Source of the DNA: Phymatolithon calcareum | Taxonomy: Eukaryota > Rhodophyta > Florideophyceae > Hapalidiales | Direction: 5' to 3' | Length of the DNA: 64,000 nt | Assembly (NCBI GenBank): GCA_977006965.1 | Contig: OZ345383.1 | Span: 744,001 to 808,000, forward strand | In this document: piece after piece, positions 31,464 to 42,399 of the stretch | Numbering within the stretch: position 1 is the first letter of the stretch | Layout of the letters: each line of letters opens with the position of its first letter | The notes under the pieces: model-generated | Told to the model about the DNA's origin: nothing | Seen by the model: only the letters and a program-made list of their open reading frames with translations | Database searches by the model: none | Program-made: the position numbers and the translations under genes

Positions 31464-32159
31464 TTAGATCTCGACCTTGACCAAATTTTGCGCCCTTGGC
31501 GTAGAATAGGTGCATTGAATAAAAAGAGAGGGAGTAACAGCGGAGCCCAGAATAATTGTTTTCACGTCTGTTAAAGCTTGCAAGAGGTTTCCTTTTCCTT
31601 GGCACAGAACATTCTCCTTGTCAAAGAACGAGTCATCAGCTTCGTGTTTGTCCGGTTCGCTTTCGCAAGTGCTTGCGATATCAAGAATAACGTCGAATTC
31701 TTCCTGCAAGGGTGGGAGACTGTCTGCAAAAATGCGCAGTGAGCGCATTGCACATCGCACGCTCTTTTTGATGTCCCAAGTGTTAACTTGCTTTGTATGG
31801 GCTCCGAACCGCACAGAAACCTCAAAGACTTCCATAAGTTTGCTTGCGCGTTGCAGATCACGACGATGGACAACAATGAGAGATAGCTTTGCTTCTTTCT
31901 TCTTCGTTAACGCGCTTCGGAGATCGGAGGTTAGCCAATGGTATAAGCCTTTATGGGAAGCTTGGGTAGTTCTTGACGAAGGTACGCGAACCGCGTGAAT
32001 ATGCATATTTCCGATTGGAAAGGTTTGGAATGCGGATGCAGGCAAGAGACCGCGGATAAACGTAGCCTCTGAAATAAAGACAGAGGTAAAGACGATAGCT
32101 TGGTCAAGACTCAAGTTGTCGCGCCCATTTTGAGTTTCGGTATGCTGCTGGGGCGCCAT
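31464..32159 (-). CDS. HORMA-domain protein, Hop1/ASY1/HORMAD-like
   Basis: ATG at 32159, 231 aa, single exon. The HORMA fold is suggested by SLDQAIVFTSVFISEATFIRG near the N-terminus (the S-x-fl-.-ilylRg pattern), a core with LYHWLTSDLRSAL, the FEVSVRF strand, MRSLRIFADSLPPL (as in Hop1 before its safety-belt region), and a late AVTPSLFIQCTY strand. In this family the domain closes round short peptides on partners to build the meiotic chromosome axis. The protein is nearly all HORMA: no PHD, winged-helix or C-terminal closure motif is visible, unlike yeast Hop1. It could also be a shorter axis paralogue, or a Mad2/Rev7-like branch, but the LPPL segment favours Hop1. Confidence 0.65.
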   Translation of the reverse strand: MAPQQHTETQNGRDNLSLDQAIVFTSVFISEATFIRGLLPASAFQTFPIGNMHIHAVRVPSSRTTQASHKGLYHWLTSDLRSALTKKKEAKLSLIVVHRRDLQRASKLMEVFEVSVRFGAHTKQVNTWDIKKSVRCAMRSLRIFADSLPPLQEEFDVILDIASTCESEPDKHEADDSFFDKENVLCQGKGNLLQALTDVKTIILGSAVTPSLFIQCTYSTPRAQNLVKVEI

Positions 32160-32403
32160 AGTGACAGGCTTTTGAACAAGGATGATGCTGACAAACTAAA
32201 ACATATCAACACGGAACTACACAATCATTGATAGCGGAAGGAAAAAGTAAACACCAGAATCGGATCTGGAAATGAATGCACCACAGTCGACATGCATCTG
32301 ATTGTTTCGTTTCAAGACGAGCTTTTAAAACCTCACATTTTTCGCCTTTATAAATCATGACTATTATATATCTCAGCTGCACCGTTTCACAATGACTCAC
32401 GTC

Positions 32404-32739
32404 TTACTGCGTCGTCCCATCACCCATCTCCTTGTTCTTGGTGTCATCCTCCTCTGCCCCAAACACGTCCTCAGGGATACCATCCAAGTACTTGGAAAGC
32501 AGTTCATCTGCCAATTCCGACGCCGTCATTTCGCGGTACGCCGCAATATTTTTCAAACGTTCCATCACGTCCTTATCAACTGTCAGTCTTGGTTTCGACG
32601 CCTTCTTTCCTCTCTGCGCTCCCATAGTTTCACCCATCTTTTCGTCACCCTGTTCCTCCGTCTGCACCGCCTCACTTGCGCCTGCAGCAACGCCCGAGTT
32701 CGTCCTCTCTTCGCACTCAGCGCCCGCACCGCCTTCCAT
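32404..32739 (-). CDS. Small ribbon-helix-helix-like protein
   Basis: ATG at 32739, 111 aa. Residues about 49-90 (KPRLTVDKDVMERLKNIA then ASELADELLSKYLDG) fit a strand-helix-helix of the CopG/Arc (MetJ) type. The N-terminus is acidic and glutamine-rich and the C-terminus acidic, both likely disordered. It starts only 50 bp after the stop of sulfite reductase on the same strand, closer than other gaps here. RHH proteins are mostly prokaryotic DNA binders, so this may be an organelle-derived or transferred gene. The function and even the fold are inferred from sequence pattern only. Confidence 0.5.
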   Translation of the reverse strand: MEGGAGAECEERTNSGVAAGASEAVQTEEQGDEKMGETMGAQRGKKASKPRLTVDKDVMERLKNIAAYREMTASELADELLSKYLDGIPEDVFGAEEDDTKNKEMGDGTTQ

Positions 32740-32789
32740 GTCGGTTTCTTCTCCGTTGCCGACAGGACCGAATGCCGTCGACGGCGCGG

Positions 32790-35094
32790 TTAGCCTGTCG
32801 ACGGCAACACTTTTTTTGAGGCATCCGCATTTTCATACTGACCTCCACTGTAAGCCGCGGTGAAGTCGTGAATAGCCTCCGCCCCAACTCGTGCACAGAA
32901 ATCGCCAAACGCCTCTTCTTTCCCTGTACGATGCTGCACGTACATTTCTAACACGGGTTCCAGTGTCGATTCCAGATCTTTGTCCATGACCTTTTCCTGA
33001 TGCGTCCATGCGAGCCGTGTTTGTGCCGGACATCCACCAAGCCATAACTGATACGTGTCCTTGCCCGAGCCAACAAATCCAATTTCTGCCATGTACGGAC
33101 GCGCACATCCGTTTGGACACCCTGTCATTCGCATCGTAATAGGAACCGTCACGCCCTTCCGGTCGAACAACGCTTGCATGCGCGCAACCACGTTCGGCAT
33201 GTGCCTTTCGGCCTCGGTCACTGCAAGTCCACAGAGTGGCAACGCTGGACATGCCATTGACATGCGATGATTCATGTCGTACTCTTCTGCAAGTTTCACG
33301 CCATGTTCCTGCAACAATGCTTCAATGCCCGGGCGCTGCGACGGCAGAATGTCCTTCAGAATAATGTTCTGATTTGGCGACACGACCAGGTTGAATTGGT
33401 AGGTATCCACAATGCGACGCAGCACAGTTTTCAAACGGAGATCTCCCTCGTTTTTGATTCGCCCATTCTCGACAAATAGACCAAGGAAAAGACGCCCGTC
33501 TCCCTGCTCATGCCATCCCAACCAATCTTCATATTTCCACGGCTTCAGTTCTTTGAATGGTTCCAGTTTCTCACCTAAATAGCCTTCCACTAGAGTCCGG
33601 AAAGCGTCGATGCCGATTCTATGCACCAGATATTTCATACGCGCGTTTGTGCGGATGCTGCGGTTCCCATGATCTCTTTGCGTCGCAACGATGGCCTTGC
33701 AGGTCTCGTACAGCTTGTCCGCAGTTACGTACCCAAGATGGTCGGCAATACGAGGAAACGTTGCTTCCTTCTTATGCGTTCGTCCCATTCCGCCACCGAC
33801 CATAATGTTGTATCCAACAATTTTCCCCTTCTCATCAGGCATACATACAATTCCGATATCTTGAGTGTAGATGTCAATTGAGTTATCGCCAGGAACAGTT
33901 ACGCCAATCTTGAACTTCCTCGGCAAGTATGTTTCTCCGTAAATCGGTTCTTCATGGCCTGGGAAGACCATTCCATTGCCATTATCGTGGCGCATGATTC
34001 GGGAAACTTCGTCCATATCAAGGTCATGCTTCCAAAACTCCAGAGAAGCCGCCTTTTCGCCGTCAAGCCAGATCTCAGAAAACGCACCGGATTGAGGGGC
34101 AAAGAGTTCTCCCATCATACGCGAAACGAAGCGTGCGTGCGAGTAGAGGTTTGATGTGAAGGGCGCTGGGGTACACATAACGTTTCGTGAAAGATCTCCA
34201 CAGGCTCCAATGCACGACCCGCCGGCATTCATGATGGTTGAGAATACCTTCTTCAGATTTCCCTTGAAGACCCCATGCATCTGCCATGCGCATCGGGTGG
34301 TGGCTCGGAGAGTATTGTTGCCATAGTCATCGGAAAGATCGTCAAGGACTTGATATAGCGGCGCGGGAAAGTCACCTGCAGGCATTTTTAAGCGTAGCAT
34401 GAACTGGTAATGCTTTGGCTTTCTTGGCTTCCGAAGATCGCGATTGTCCTGCATGTAAGAGCCATGGAACTTCATGATCTGAACGGCATTTTCAGTGATA
34501 AAAGCTTCATCATTTGCGAGCTCCTCAGTCAAAGGGAAGCGCAGTTGGTTTGACGCTGTTTTCAATCCTTCGACCTTTGACAACTTTTTCTTTGGAGCGG
34601 CATCAGTTACTACTGCCTGGACCAGCAAATAAGGCAATCACGAAGATACAAAGGCATTTAAGTCAGAAACTGCGTCGCACATCTCGAAAACTTGAGCACG
34701 ATTAGTGGATGAATGTTCCTCATATGGTTTAACTCGAGGGGGCCTTGTGAAGCTAAGCCACTTCCCACCGAATCACAGAATATATGGTGATCACGTGGAT
34801 CCATCTCCAGTCTTACGCAGGGAACTGTACGCCATTAATTTGACGCCCCCAATCAGCGCGCGGGTGAGCAGCGACAAGGTGACGCTGAGGGAGCAAGCTC
34901 GCTACAGATCAACGACCTGCCGAAACCCCGACTGTTGGACTGACATTAGGCAAGAAGCAATACAGATGAGAAGGATAACTTACCTTGACTGTGTGGCGCA
35001 GCGGGCGAGATGTAGAATTGAATTTGGGGGCAACTGAGCCGACTTGATTGCCATGGAAGGTCGACGGAAGGCCAACACTGATGAATCCGTACAT
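32790..35094 (-). CDS. SIR: Ferredoxin-sulfite reductase, plastid precursor
   Basis: Two exons, 35094-34984 and 34616-32790, giving 645 aa. It reduces sulfite to sulfide in plastid sulfur assimilation using ferredoxin, siroheme and a 4Fe-4S cluster. Seen: the first exon is a 37-residue leader MYGFISVGLP... rich in S/T/R with an early phenylalanine, as in red-algal plastid transit peptides; mature start near VTDAAPKKKLSKVE; siroheme/Fe-S ligands CPALPLC (about residue 490) and TGCPNGC (about 535); RXR-type substrate segments such as TTRCAWQMHG. Length suits plant and algal SiR. The second-exon frame alone begins with TTG, which supports the upstream exon. Confidence 0.92.
34617..34983 (-). other. 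367-bp intron after the SiR transit-peptide exon
   Basis: Donor AAG|GTAAGT at 34983 and acceptor GCTGGTCCAG ending at 34617, minus strand. The phase is 0: ...HTVK joins AVVTDAAPK. The intron separates the targeting sequence from the enzyme, a common arrangement for plastid genes. Confidence 0.8.
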
Positions 35095-36099
35095 TGCGTG
35101 TTTGAGGGCAGTGTGTTCGGACAAGCACCTGCCGGAAATTGCTGTGCTCCTATATACAGTACGGTATTATCATTGATGTGATCACGCAGTGCTCCCATAG
35201 GCGCGTGCGCGAGCGAAACAATCTGGATGTCCGCGACGTGGAGTTCACCTCAGTTATCTGAATCATAACTGATGCATCTTGCGTATAAATTGAACCTAAA
35301 GAGCTATTTCTAATTGACAACTAGACTGACGCGACAGCCACGTTCCGACGAGAAAATGGAAGAATCATGGAGTTCTACGCGATCTAGTTACACGCTGTGT
35401 AGTGGGCCAGTAAAATACACTATCTTGTCCCCCATGAGATTGTGCGCGAAGCAGTGGATAGGACCAGAAATAGATACACAATTTGCAGGGCGCCAGTCAA
35501 AATGAACCATGTTGTCCACTCAATCAACGTATGTCTTTGTCTTCATGCTTGACACAAAAAATTGTCGGGGTAGAAAACTGCTCCGAACTCAGCATGTTGC
35601 CACCCACCCGAAAAGGTGTCAACTGCTTCCCGGCTCTTGTAAATACTGTACGTTGAGTACTCAACGGTTCCTTCTGTGGAAGCTGCCAGGCAGGGGTTTC
35701 TTCTGCTACGGATATAATACGGGTACAGTGCATTCAATCTAATATACGGGTTTGCGGGAACAAGAATTTGTCTCGCTTGAAGTGATTTTGACGGATTTGC
35801 CATAATGCCTTCCACAGCGCCTTCTCTCGAACAAAATCCTCATTGGCCCAGAACCGTCTCCGACTGGAGAGATCAACCGAGTCGCCAGCATGATGGGGGA
35901 TGGAATAGATGTGTAATAGAGTATGGCGGAAAAGTGGATTGTATTTTTTTAAAAAAATTCCACAAGTCCTTCCTACCTATGCCATCTCTCTTCCATCCCG
36001 CCATGCTAGCGAACAATAAAATACAATTAAAAACGGAACTCGTGGCAAGAGCACTGTGCTGACGGTCAAGGTCACGCGACTGGAAAACATGAGAAATAT
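35095..36099. other. Upstream flank of SiR, no gene
   Basis: Presumed promoter side of SiR, then AT-rich sequence with overlapping short frames on both strands at 35509-35815 and 35805-36062 that show no protein character. Confidence 0.4.
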
Positions 36100-36620
36100 C
36101 TTAATTTCTTAGGCCCAAAAAGAGGACGATATGGTCCTCTTTTTAGTCAATCTCTTGGATTTCGAGCGTTTCCGCCTCTGGCCCGATCCTCTTGTGTGCT
36201 TTTCATAAAATTTTGTGTTAGCCCACTTTTGAAGGAAACAAGGATGGGGATACTTCTGATGTGATTAATCACGATGTACATCAGTTGCGAAAAGAGAACA
36301 GAGCGAGAAAAGGAATCACCCGGGCCCTCTTCCGAGTTGTACAGTCCTACAGAGGACTCGCCCTTCCGCTCACAGAGGCCCCTCGGAACTATAGGGGCCG
36401 TGGACGAAAAGAGTTTTATAAATACCAAAAATCGATATTTTTATGAACGTTTTCCATCTTTTTCAATAGAAATCCAACGTAAACTGTGAAGATTAATCGA
36501 AACAGGGACTGTAAACAAAATTCATTTGGCGTAATAATTATTAGGGCCCTTCGGGGCCCTCCCCTCGCGCGAGCCGGGAAATTAGGGCGTGCTCTCCCCT
36601 TCGGGCCATGAAGATTTGGA
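36100..36620. other. Hairpin-rich tract 1
   Basis: AT-rich background with several perfect stems: AAAAAGAGGAC/GTCCTCTTTTT (36117-36144, loop GATATG); GTGATTAATCAC palindrome (36261-36272); AGTCCT/AGGACT (36343-36358); GGCCCCT/AGGGGCC (36377-36399); and AGGGCCC-TTCG-GGGCCCT (36543-36560), a UUCG-type tetraloop. The first resembles a terminator followed by T residues. No host gene is recognised. It could be organelle- or plasmid-derived DNA, or a structured non-coding RNA. Confidence 0.5.
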
Positions 36621-37079
36621 CCGATCATTATCATACGATGTTCATTGGGCAAATTAGCCAGCCTACCTATCATACTTTTGCACCATAACTGCTGTGAAAC
36701 TCCTTACAGTATCGTAAATTACCGATATATACTGTAGAAACATGTTATGATACATGCACACCATGGAATATTACGAAACATTTCATACCTATAGTATGGT
36801 AGAATCTAATTGGTGTAATTATTTACGGCTCGCGAAAAGAGATTGACTAATCGTTTACGGGACTTCGACGTCCCAACGCAGGACCGACTGATCAAATCGC
36901 TGAACCTAGAATAGAAAGCCATCTACATGATCGGGCAATATTATGGGAAAACATATCTAATTTTCATGTTTCCAAAACCACAAATTTTGAATATCTTCAT
37001 GCTACTCGCTTCCCATTTTGAATTTTATGCGTCTGCAGAAGACGTCAGTTTGGTTGAATCCACACGCGCTGTCAGATCA
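36621..37079. other. AT-rich, no gene seen
   Basis: No frames or repeats that can be supported. Confidence 0.35.
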
Positions 37080-37302
37080 TTATAAGTAGTACATGATGTG
37101 TTTGCATATTCCACAAGAAACTGTCTAAAATTGTTCAAAAATTAGACACATGAGTGCAGAAAAAATCCAGTAGGTTACTCTGACGTTCTTGATCACCAGA
37201 GAAATTCTAGCTGATAGTTACCTGGAATTATATTGACGTCAGCCAGATTGACATAATTAGAATCTCACTGACGTCAATCCAATTCTAGATAACCATCTAG
37301 TA
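37080..37302 (-). repeat. Dispersed repeat X, uninterrupted copy with foldback
   Basis: Reverse complement of this segment matches both flanks of piggyBac element PB2 (43624-43728 and 47416-47500): GGCTGACGTCAAT, AACCTACTGGA and GTGTCTAATTTTTGAACA are shared. It also contains an imperfect foldback with arms at about 37211-37240 and 37269-37300, each including TGACGTCAAT and a TCTAG/TCCAG-GTAAC segment. It is an older copy of the repeat that PB2 entered. Confidence 0.65.
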
Positions 37303-37620
37303 GCTTTAGAAGTGCACTTTCTAGTTCGACGAAACAAAGGACTGGGTAGGTTAGAAATTGTTGACGTCTGGACTACGATACAAGCTGTTAAATTCCAGGG
37401 CATCTGAATTAGTTTCAAAGTGATAAGGCGTTTGAACTGACACAGTTAACTGCGAAAACTCACACAAGTGTTCTTAGAGATGTTCGTAGTTAATGTTGTA
37501 AATCATAAAAATAAATGTAAGTTCTTATACTAAAGAAAAAGGCAATCAGAGTATTCATATATCGTTTTGTCGCTTATTCACTGAGCAAGGATGGGCAAGA
37601 TTGGACAGATTGCGCTTTTT

Positions 37621-37835
37621 AGAGGCGGAGAGGCCCAGCGGTTAACGCGCATGAAGTGTAACTGCTGCGTCTTACCTTGACGTGACTACTTTTACTGCTT
37701 GAAGTCTGTCAGTAATGGTAATAGTATAAATGACAGGAGTCTTCGGTTAACGGAACTGATTAAAATAATCCAATCAATCATTGGCTATAAATGGAGCCTT
37801 GCTGCCGAAGCTCCATAGAAGACAGGACACTAATG
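37621..37835 (+). repeat. Dispersed repeat R, copy 1
   Basis: Two blocks recur at 42440-42478 and 42662-42766: TACCTTG-x-CG-x-G-x-CTACTTTTACT-x-CTTGA and GGTTAACGGAACT...AATCAATCATTG-x-CTATAA...GCAGGACAC. The left part contains GGCCCAGCGGTTAACGCG, like the A-box half of Ser/Leu-type tRNA genes, but no B-box was found. Possibly a tRNA-derived SINE. Confidence 0.5.
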
Positions 37836-39341
37836 AGAACTCAAAATATCACAAGTCTATTTCTCGGTGTTTGACTCGTGGTTAATCTATTGACTTGCAT
37901 GACGCTTAAGCTTTACTGTCTTGAGAAGTGTGATGAGAGGGTGAGAGTAGGGTGATTTTGCGGACGGATTGGGCGAAAATAAAAAGTTTCTTGTCTTCTC
38001 GACAGTGATTCTTCCAGACCTCGAATTTTTGACTGTGAGATCTTCGGCGATATTGTGTGTGATGTGACCGATATTCTGGATTTACCCTGTTGAATGTGCG
38101 TGCCGAAGCGCTGTGATATCGATTGGGAATCGTTTCCTATTAACAGAATGAGTTTGGTGATCGTGTCAAAGGTCTACAAAGAATTTTGGAAAATCCGAAT
38201 CAAAATACTCTCGCAGACTAGTGTGAAAACATCGTGGTCGACGGTGTACACAAGATTATAAGAGGACAAGTCAGTATAGTTGAACATTGAGTTCAGGTCA
38301 AGTTTGAGAAATGTGATTCCACGTGAGTGTGAATGAAGATGAGTTACGGCGGAGTTCAGGAGGCGTACATCTTTTGCTATTGCTTCAAAATTCTTAACGT
38401 TATTGAGCTGAGCACTAAAGATTTACGTATTGGGACAAATAGAGGTTGAGATATACGATACTTGACGTCGGTGGTGGGAGAAGTCTTCGTAGTGTACCTC
38501 AACCTGTAAGTATTTAGTACAGTAGCGTCGTATCCTTCTTCATCCATTTTACTTACTCCTTCTATCTCGCCAATAACACAACAATTGAACTTCATCTCTC
38601 TCAAAGCGAAAGAGGCGCTACCGAATGTCCAACGGTGAAATGGACCAATTTTCCAGTCGTACCCATTAACGCTGTGAAACAGGGTGATAGAACTTACTCG
38701 AAATATAAAAACTTTTCTACGACATATTTGATTTTGACTGTGGTATGACGCAAGTTATGATATCTATTTTACCATTGAGTTCGGTGAGGTTGGATGTTAA
38801 ATAGGGTTGGTCTATGGATCTGGTGGTTGTTGTATTCGGAGTTGTTTCTGGCCTCGACCTCGGGGCCGACTTCTGAGTTTATATAGCGTTCTCAGCTAGT
38901 CTAGATGGTAGGTGTTGATAGTTCTGGAGAATTTTCCAGCTTAGAATAAGGTTCTAGTTGGGAACGGTAAGTTACTATAACAGCTATCCCTTTGCTGGCG
39001 GAGGGTTAAGGGACATAATTTGTTGCTTAATTATCGCCTTGTCCCATGCGAAAAGCTATCAATAATTTTCCCGCAAGTACTAGTTTCCTAGAATTTGGCA
39101 TATCAATATTCTATCTTGAATGTGTATTTTTCATATCAATATTTTATCGTCAAAAAACATTTTTTACTTTTCATGAGAGAGGTCAAAATGTTCTTTGCAA
39201 AGGTTCTCATCGCAGTACACACACATCCTCTAGATGCGACAAGGCTTGACGTCTTCATTTCTCGTAGTATCGCTTATCTTATCCTGTGCTTTATGGTACG
39301 AGCAGTACAGGCAAAGGCGAGCTTTTGTCGCAATCTCTACC

Positions 39342-39641
39342 TTATGCATTGTTATTGACTCGTGAAGGCGACGGCAGAATCCTGGTCATAGACCAATAGT
39401 CTCCTTTTTGCAGCAAGCGTACAAGGCCCATGTAGTACAGGATTGCCAGAAAATGGCAAATTTCACCAGCTTGTAGGTCTTGTTGGTGTAGACGGGGCTT
39501 GTGGGCAAGGCGCGTGGCGGCGTAGTCATTCGATCGAGCACCAATGGCCTCAAGAAGGGGAATTAAGGCGGGTGTCACGGGGTACACCGTCGCGAGATCC
39601 GATCGTCCAAAATTTCGCCCTCCGTGGCGGGTTGGCGGCAA
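39342..39641 (-). pseudogene. piggyBac transposase fragment
   Basis: On the minus strand the frame contains LQAGEICHFLAILYYMGLV and QKGDYWS, the segment before the catalytic core of piggyBac transposases (compare KELRVYIGILFF in PB2). There is no ATG at the frame start and neighbouring frames (39575-39820) are shifted, so this is a decayed remnant. No TTAA-flanked ends were located. Confidence 0.5.
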
Positions 39642-40845
39642 TTTCGATGACGGGCTTGTAAGAGCGTTGCCTTACCTTGGGCATTCCACAACTCGAGGGT
39701 GGAAAAGAGGTAGCTCCTCGGGTACAGGGGCGGCACCTGGGCCATGTGAGTCGGCCATTTGTCTGATCGGTTGATGTTCAGAGAGGAGATGCGCGAAAAC
39801 GTATGTGAGATGACTGACACAACTAGGCTTGTTCGAAAACTTGATTCGTGTACTATGTGTAAATGGAGTGGTAACGTTTTTTATTTAGAAACGTTTTCGT
39901 AATAACGTGGGGCAAGATCTTCATGACGGAATCGCACTTCGTACGAAGGTCAATAGCAACATTTTCGGATACGAAATCTCCGGTTAGAGTACTACATTTC
40001 CAGAACTGAGACGAAAGTCAAACCCCAATCAGTCCTATAGGTTGGTGCTCGTACCATGTCTCCCCATAAGCGAGAGTATTCGGCTCGCGGTCAGGCGAGA
40101 CGATAGCAAGTTCCTCTTGCGATGCTCGCTCACAAAAGCCGTTCAAGACGACGTAGGCGAGAGAGCCAGGAAGAGGGCGGTTAGAGCGTTTGAATGGTTT
40201 ATCGAAGCTTTTATGTCCATCAGAGGAGCTTCTGGTTGCGAACGTGAACGATAAACTGGCGTATCGCGATGATGATGAGCGAGGAAGAATACCGTAAACA
40301 GTCCAGGATGATACCGCGCTTTGCCGGTGTTGGCTCGGTTCAAGCTGATGTAATGCCATCGTCAGTGTCCCCTATCTTGACGTTGAACAGGTTGTCTGTC
40401 TTAAAGTTAGTCTTCTTCGGAGAATTCCAAACTTTGACATTTTATGCGAAGTGATATGCTCGCGCGGCCATTGCGTTTCCTAGAGTACCTCATGAACCGT
40501 ACCACTCACCCTTTTTTACTTGGAAAAGGCTCCATATTGTCGGGAGCACTCTGCGAGCCCGTTCACCGATGCTGCCTTTGTCTGTACGGATGTCCCGACC
40601 ACGCGGGCCAGTCTTTTTCTCTTGTCATGGAAGGTCTGATACTTCTGGGTAACCAATATATTTTCGTTTCTAGCGCCGAACGAAACGATTTTAAGATAAT
40701 AGCTGCGGTACTACTCACCAACTATACAAGTGTGAATTTCCAATAATGGCCCGAAAAACCCGTTATGCTTTCTTTTCATAACTTTTTCGAGCTTATAAAT
40801 CGCCTGTCAATTGAAGGGGCTCGGATCATGGACAATGGAGTACTC

Positions 40846-42124
40846 TTATGTCGCTGTTCGCAGGAATAGGTTTCCGGGTTCTCTCTTGCTCTCAGGTGGA
40901 AAAGGATTTGGGGCGGGATGAGTATCTTGTTTGTTCCTTATGGGGTCAGCTAGATTTTCAACAGGTGCAAATATTGCAGAAAGGCGAGAATCGAGCTTAG
41001 AATCCATGTTTTTCAGAGGTGCAGGGTCTGGAACGTCGATGTTCTCGTTGGTCCAGTGCACACCTGAGGCAATTCTAGATTTCTGAGGGTCAAATGCGGC
41101 GGTGGCGAGAGGTGCATGGTTTGAAGAAGGGATTCCGGGAAGAAGAAGACTTAGCAACGCGTCTTGTATACACATTTCTGTAGGAAGGACAGTACTTATG
41201 CTCTTTACGAACTCTTGATAGTATACTTGAGTACGAAAATGTAGACTCTGACTTGAGTCAGCAAAAATGCTTCCTATGATAGCGTTCAGAAGCTCATTAT
41301 CTTCTTGTTCTGCGAGGAGAGTCCTCAAGATCTTAACGATGGTCTTGTCTACGTCGTTAGTGGGATCGAGATGAATGATGTTGACGTCAGAAGAGGTTGT
41401 GGTTTCTTCTTCAGTAGATACGATTGCGAAGAAAGGAATGGCACGATTGTTAAGACTAATCAATCTAAGTAATCAATATGTGTCGAAGACCGAGAAAGAA
41501 AACGAAAGGAGAAATTTGAGAATGTGTTTTCCTTCAGCACAATTAACATTGAGTCGTAAATTTGATTTTTTCTTGAAAGGACTACTACAAGTCCAGAAAA
41601 GAGTCGAAGAAACGTTCGTTCAGTTCTTCTTCCGGAGATTCTTGGAGCTATTCTGGTGGTCACTGTAAATGTTCTTGGTTTCGGCAACCTTCGGACAGAA
41701 ACCGCAATCGAACCAACGTTTTTTTCGTATATTTGGTTTGGCCGAAAGGAAAACGGCTCAATTCCCTGAACAGTGTTCTCGCTTTTTCGACGGAGAGCGT
41801 GTTCGCCTTGATCATTAAGGAGTTGGAGAGGAAGCGGCATAGAGCGTAGCGATACGATCTAACGGCAGAAGGTATGGTCGACGGAATAGGATGATTTAGT
41901 TCGTTTATTCTTGAGAGCACGACGCACTCCTCTCCGCTCATTAAAATCTCGCCTAAGTTGGGAAACGGCACGGGCGAGGTACCGGCGCTGGAAGCGGTAT
42001 CGACAGTAGCCCGCGGTGGAAGACGAATGTACGACAATTTTGCGGCTACGGGAGACATGGCAATTCTTAGACGACACAGGTGCGCAGGAATATTAATTGG
42101 AGATGAAGCTTCACAGTAGGACAA
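40846..42124 (-). pseudogene. Unrecognised coding-like block in three frames
   Basis: Minus-strand frames at 41660-42124, 41460-41840 and 40846-41463 overlap or abut; none begins with ATG. The last (IPFFAIVSTEEE... to NLFLRTAT, 205 codons) starts just after a possible splice acceptor TTGATTACTTAG, so an intron-bearing gene is possible. Broken transposon sequence is equally possible. Composition is protein-like (helical segment TIVKILRTLLAEQEDNELLN) but no family is recognised. Confidence 0.25.
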
Positions 42125-42399
42125 CCCAAAATATGAACAGAGTCAAGAAGACGATGAAGTATTCAGAGCAGACTTTGTTTTCCGCTCCCTGACCAGAAGA
42201 CCCTCTAAATACGACCCGAGCAACGGAGTAGAGATAAAGACTTTGCTCAAGGGCCCAAAGAAACCCGAATCAAGTGTTTGAAACTGCGATAGCTTGAGCT
42301 CTGTTGTACGAAGGGCTTCCTCGGTGTTGGGGCCCAGGGCTCGCAAAATCCGCAAGTAGCACTCCCCTTTGCTGTAGTAAAGATTAGTGTATTTAAAAA

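Noticed and set aside
36540-36610. rRNA fragment because of the GC-rich UUCG hairpin
   Set aside because: No conserved rRNA stretch recognised on either side.
37632-37660. Functional tRNA-Ser/Leu gene
   Set aside because: Only an A-box-like half is present; no anticodon arm, B-box or acceptor stem pairing was found.
38790-39010. Possible degenerate B-type LTR (TATATAG next to a CTCGACCTCGGGG segment)
   Set aside because: Similarity to LTR B is limited to a few short words; no ends or target duplication found.
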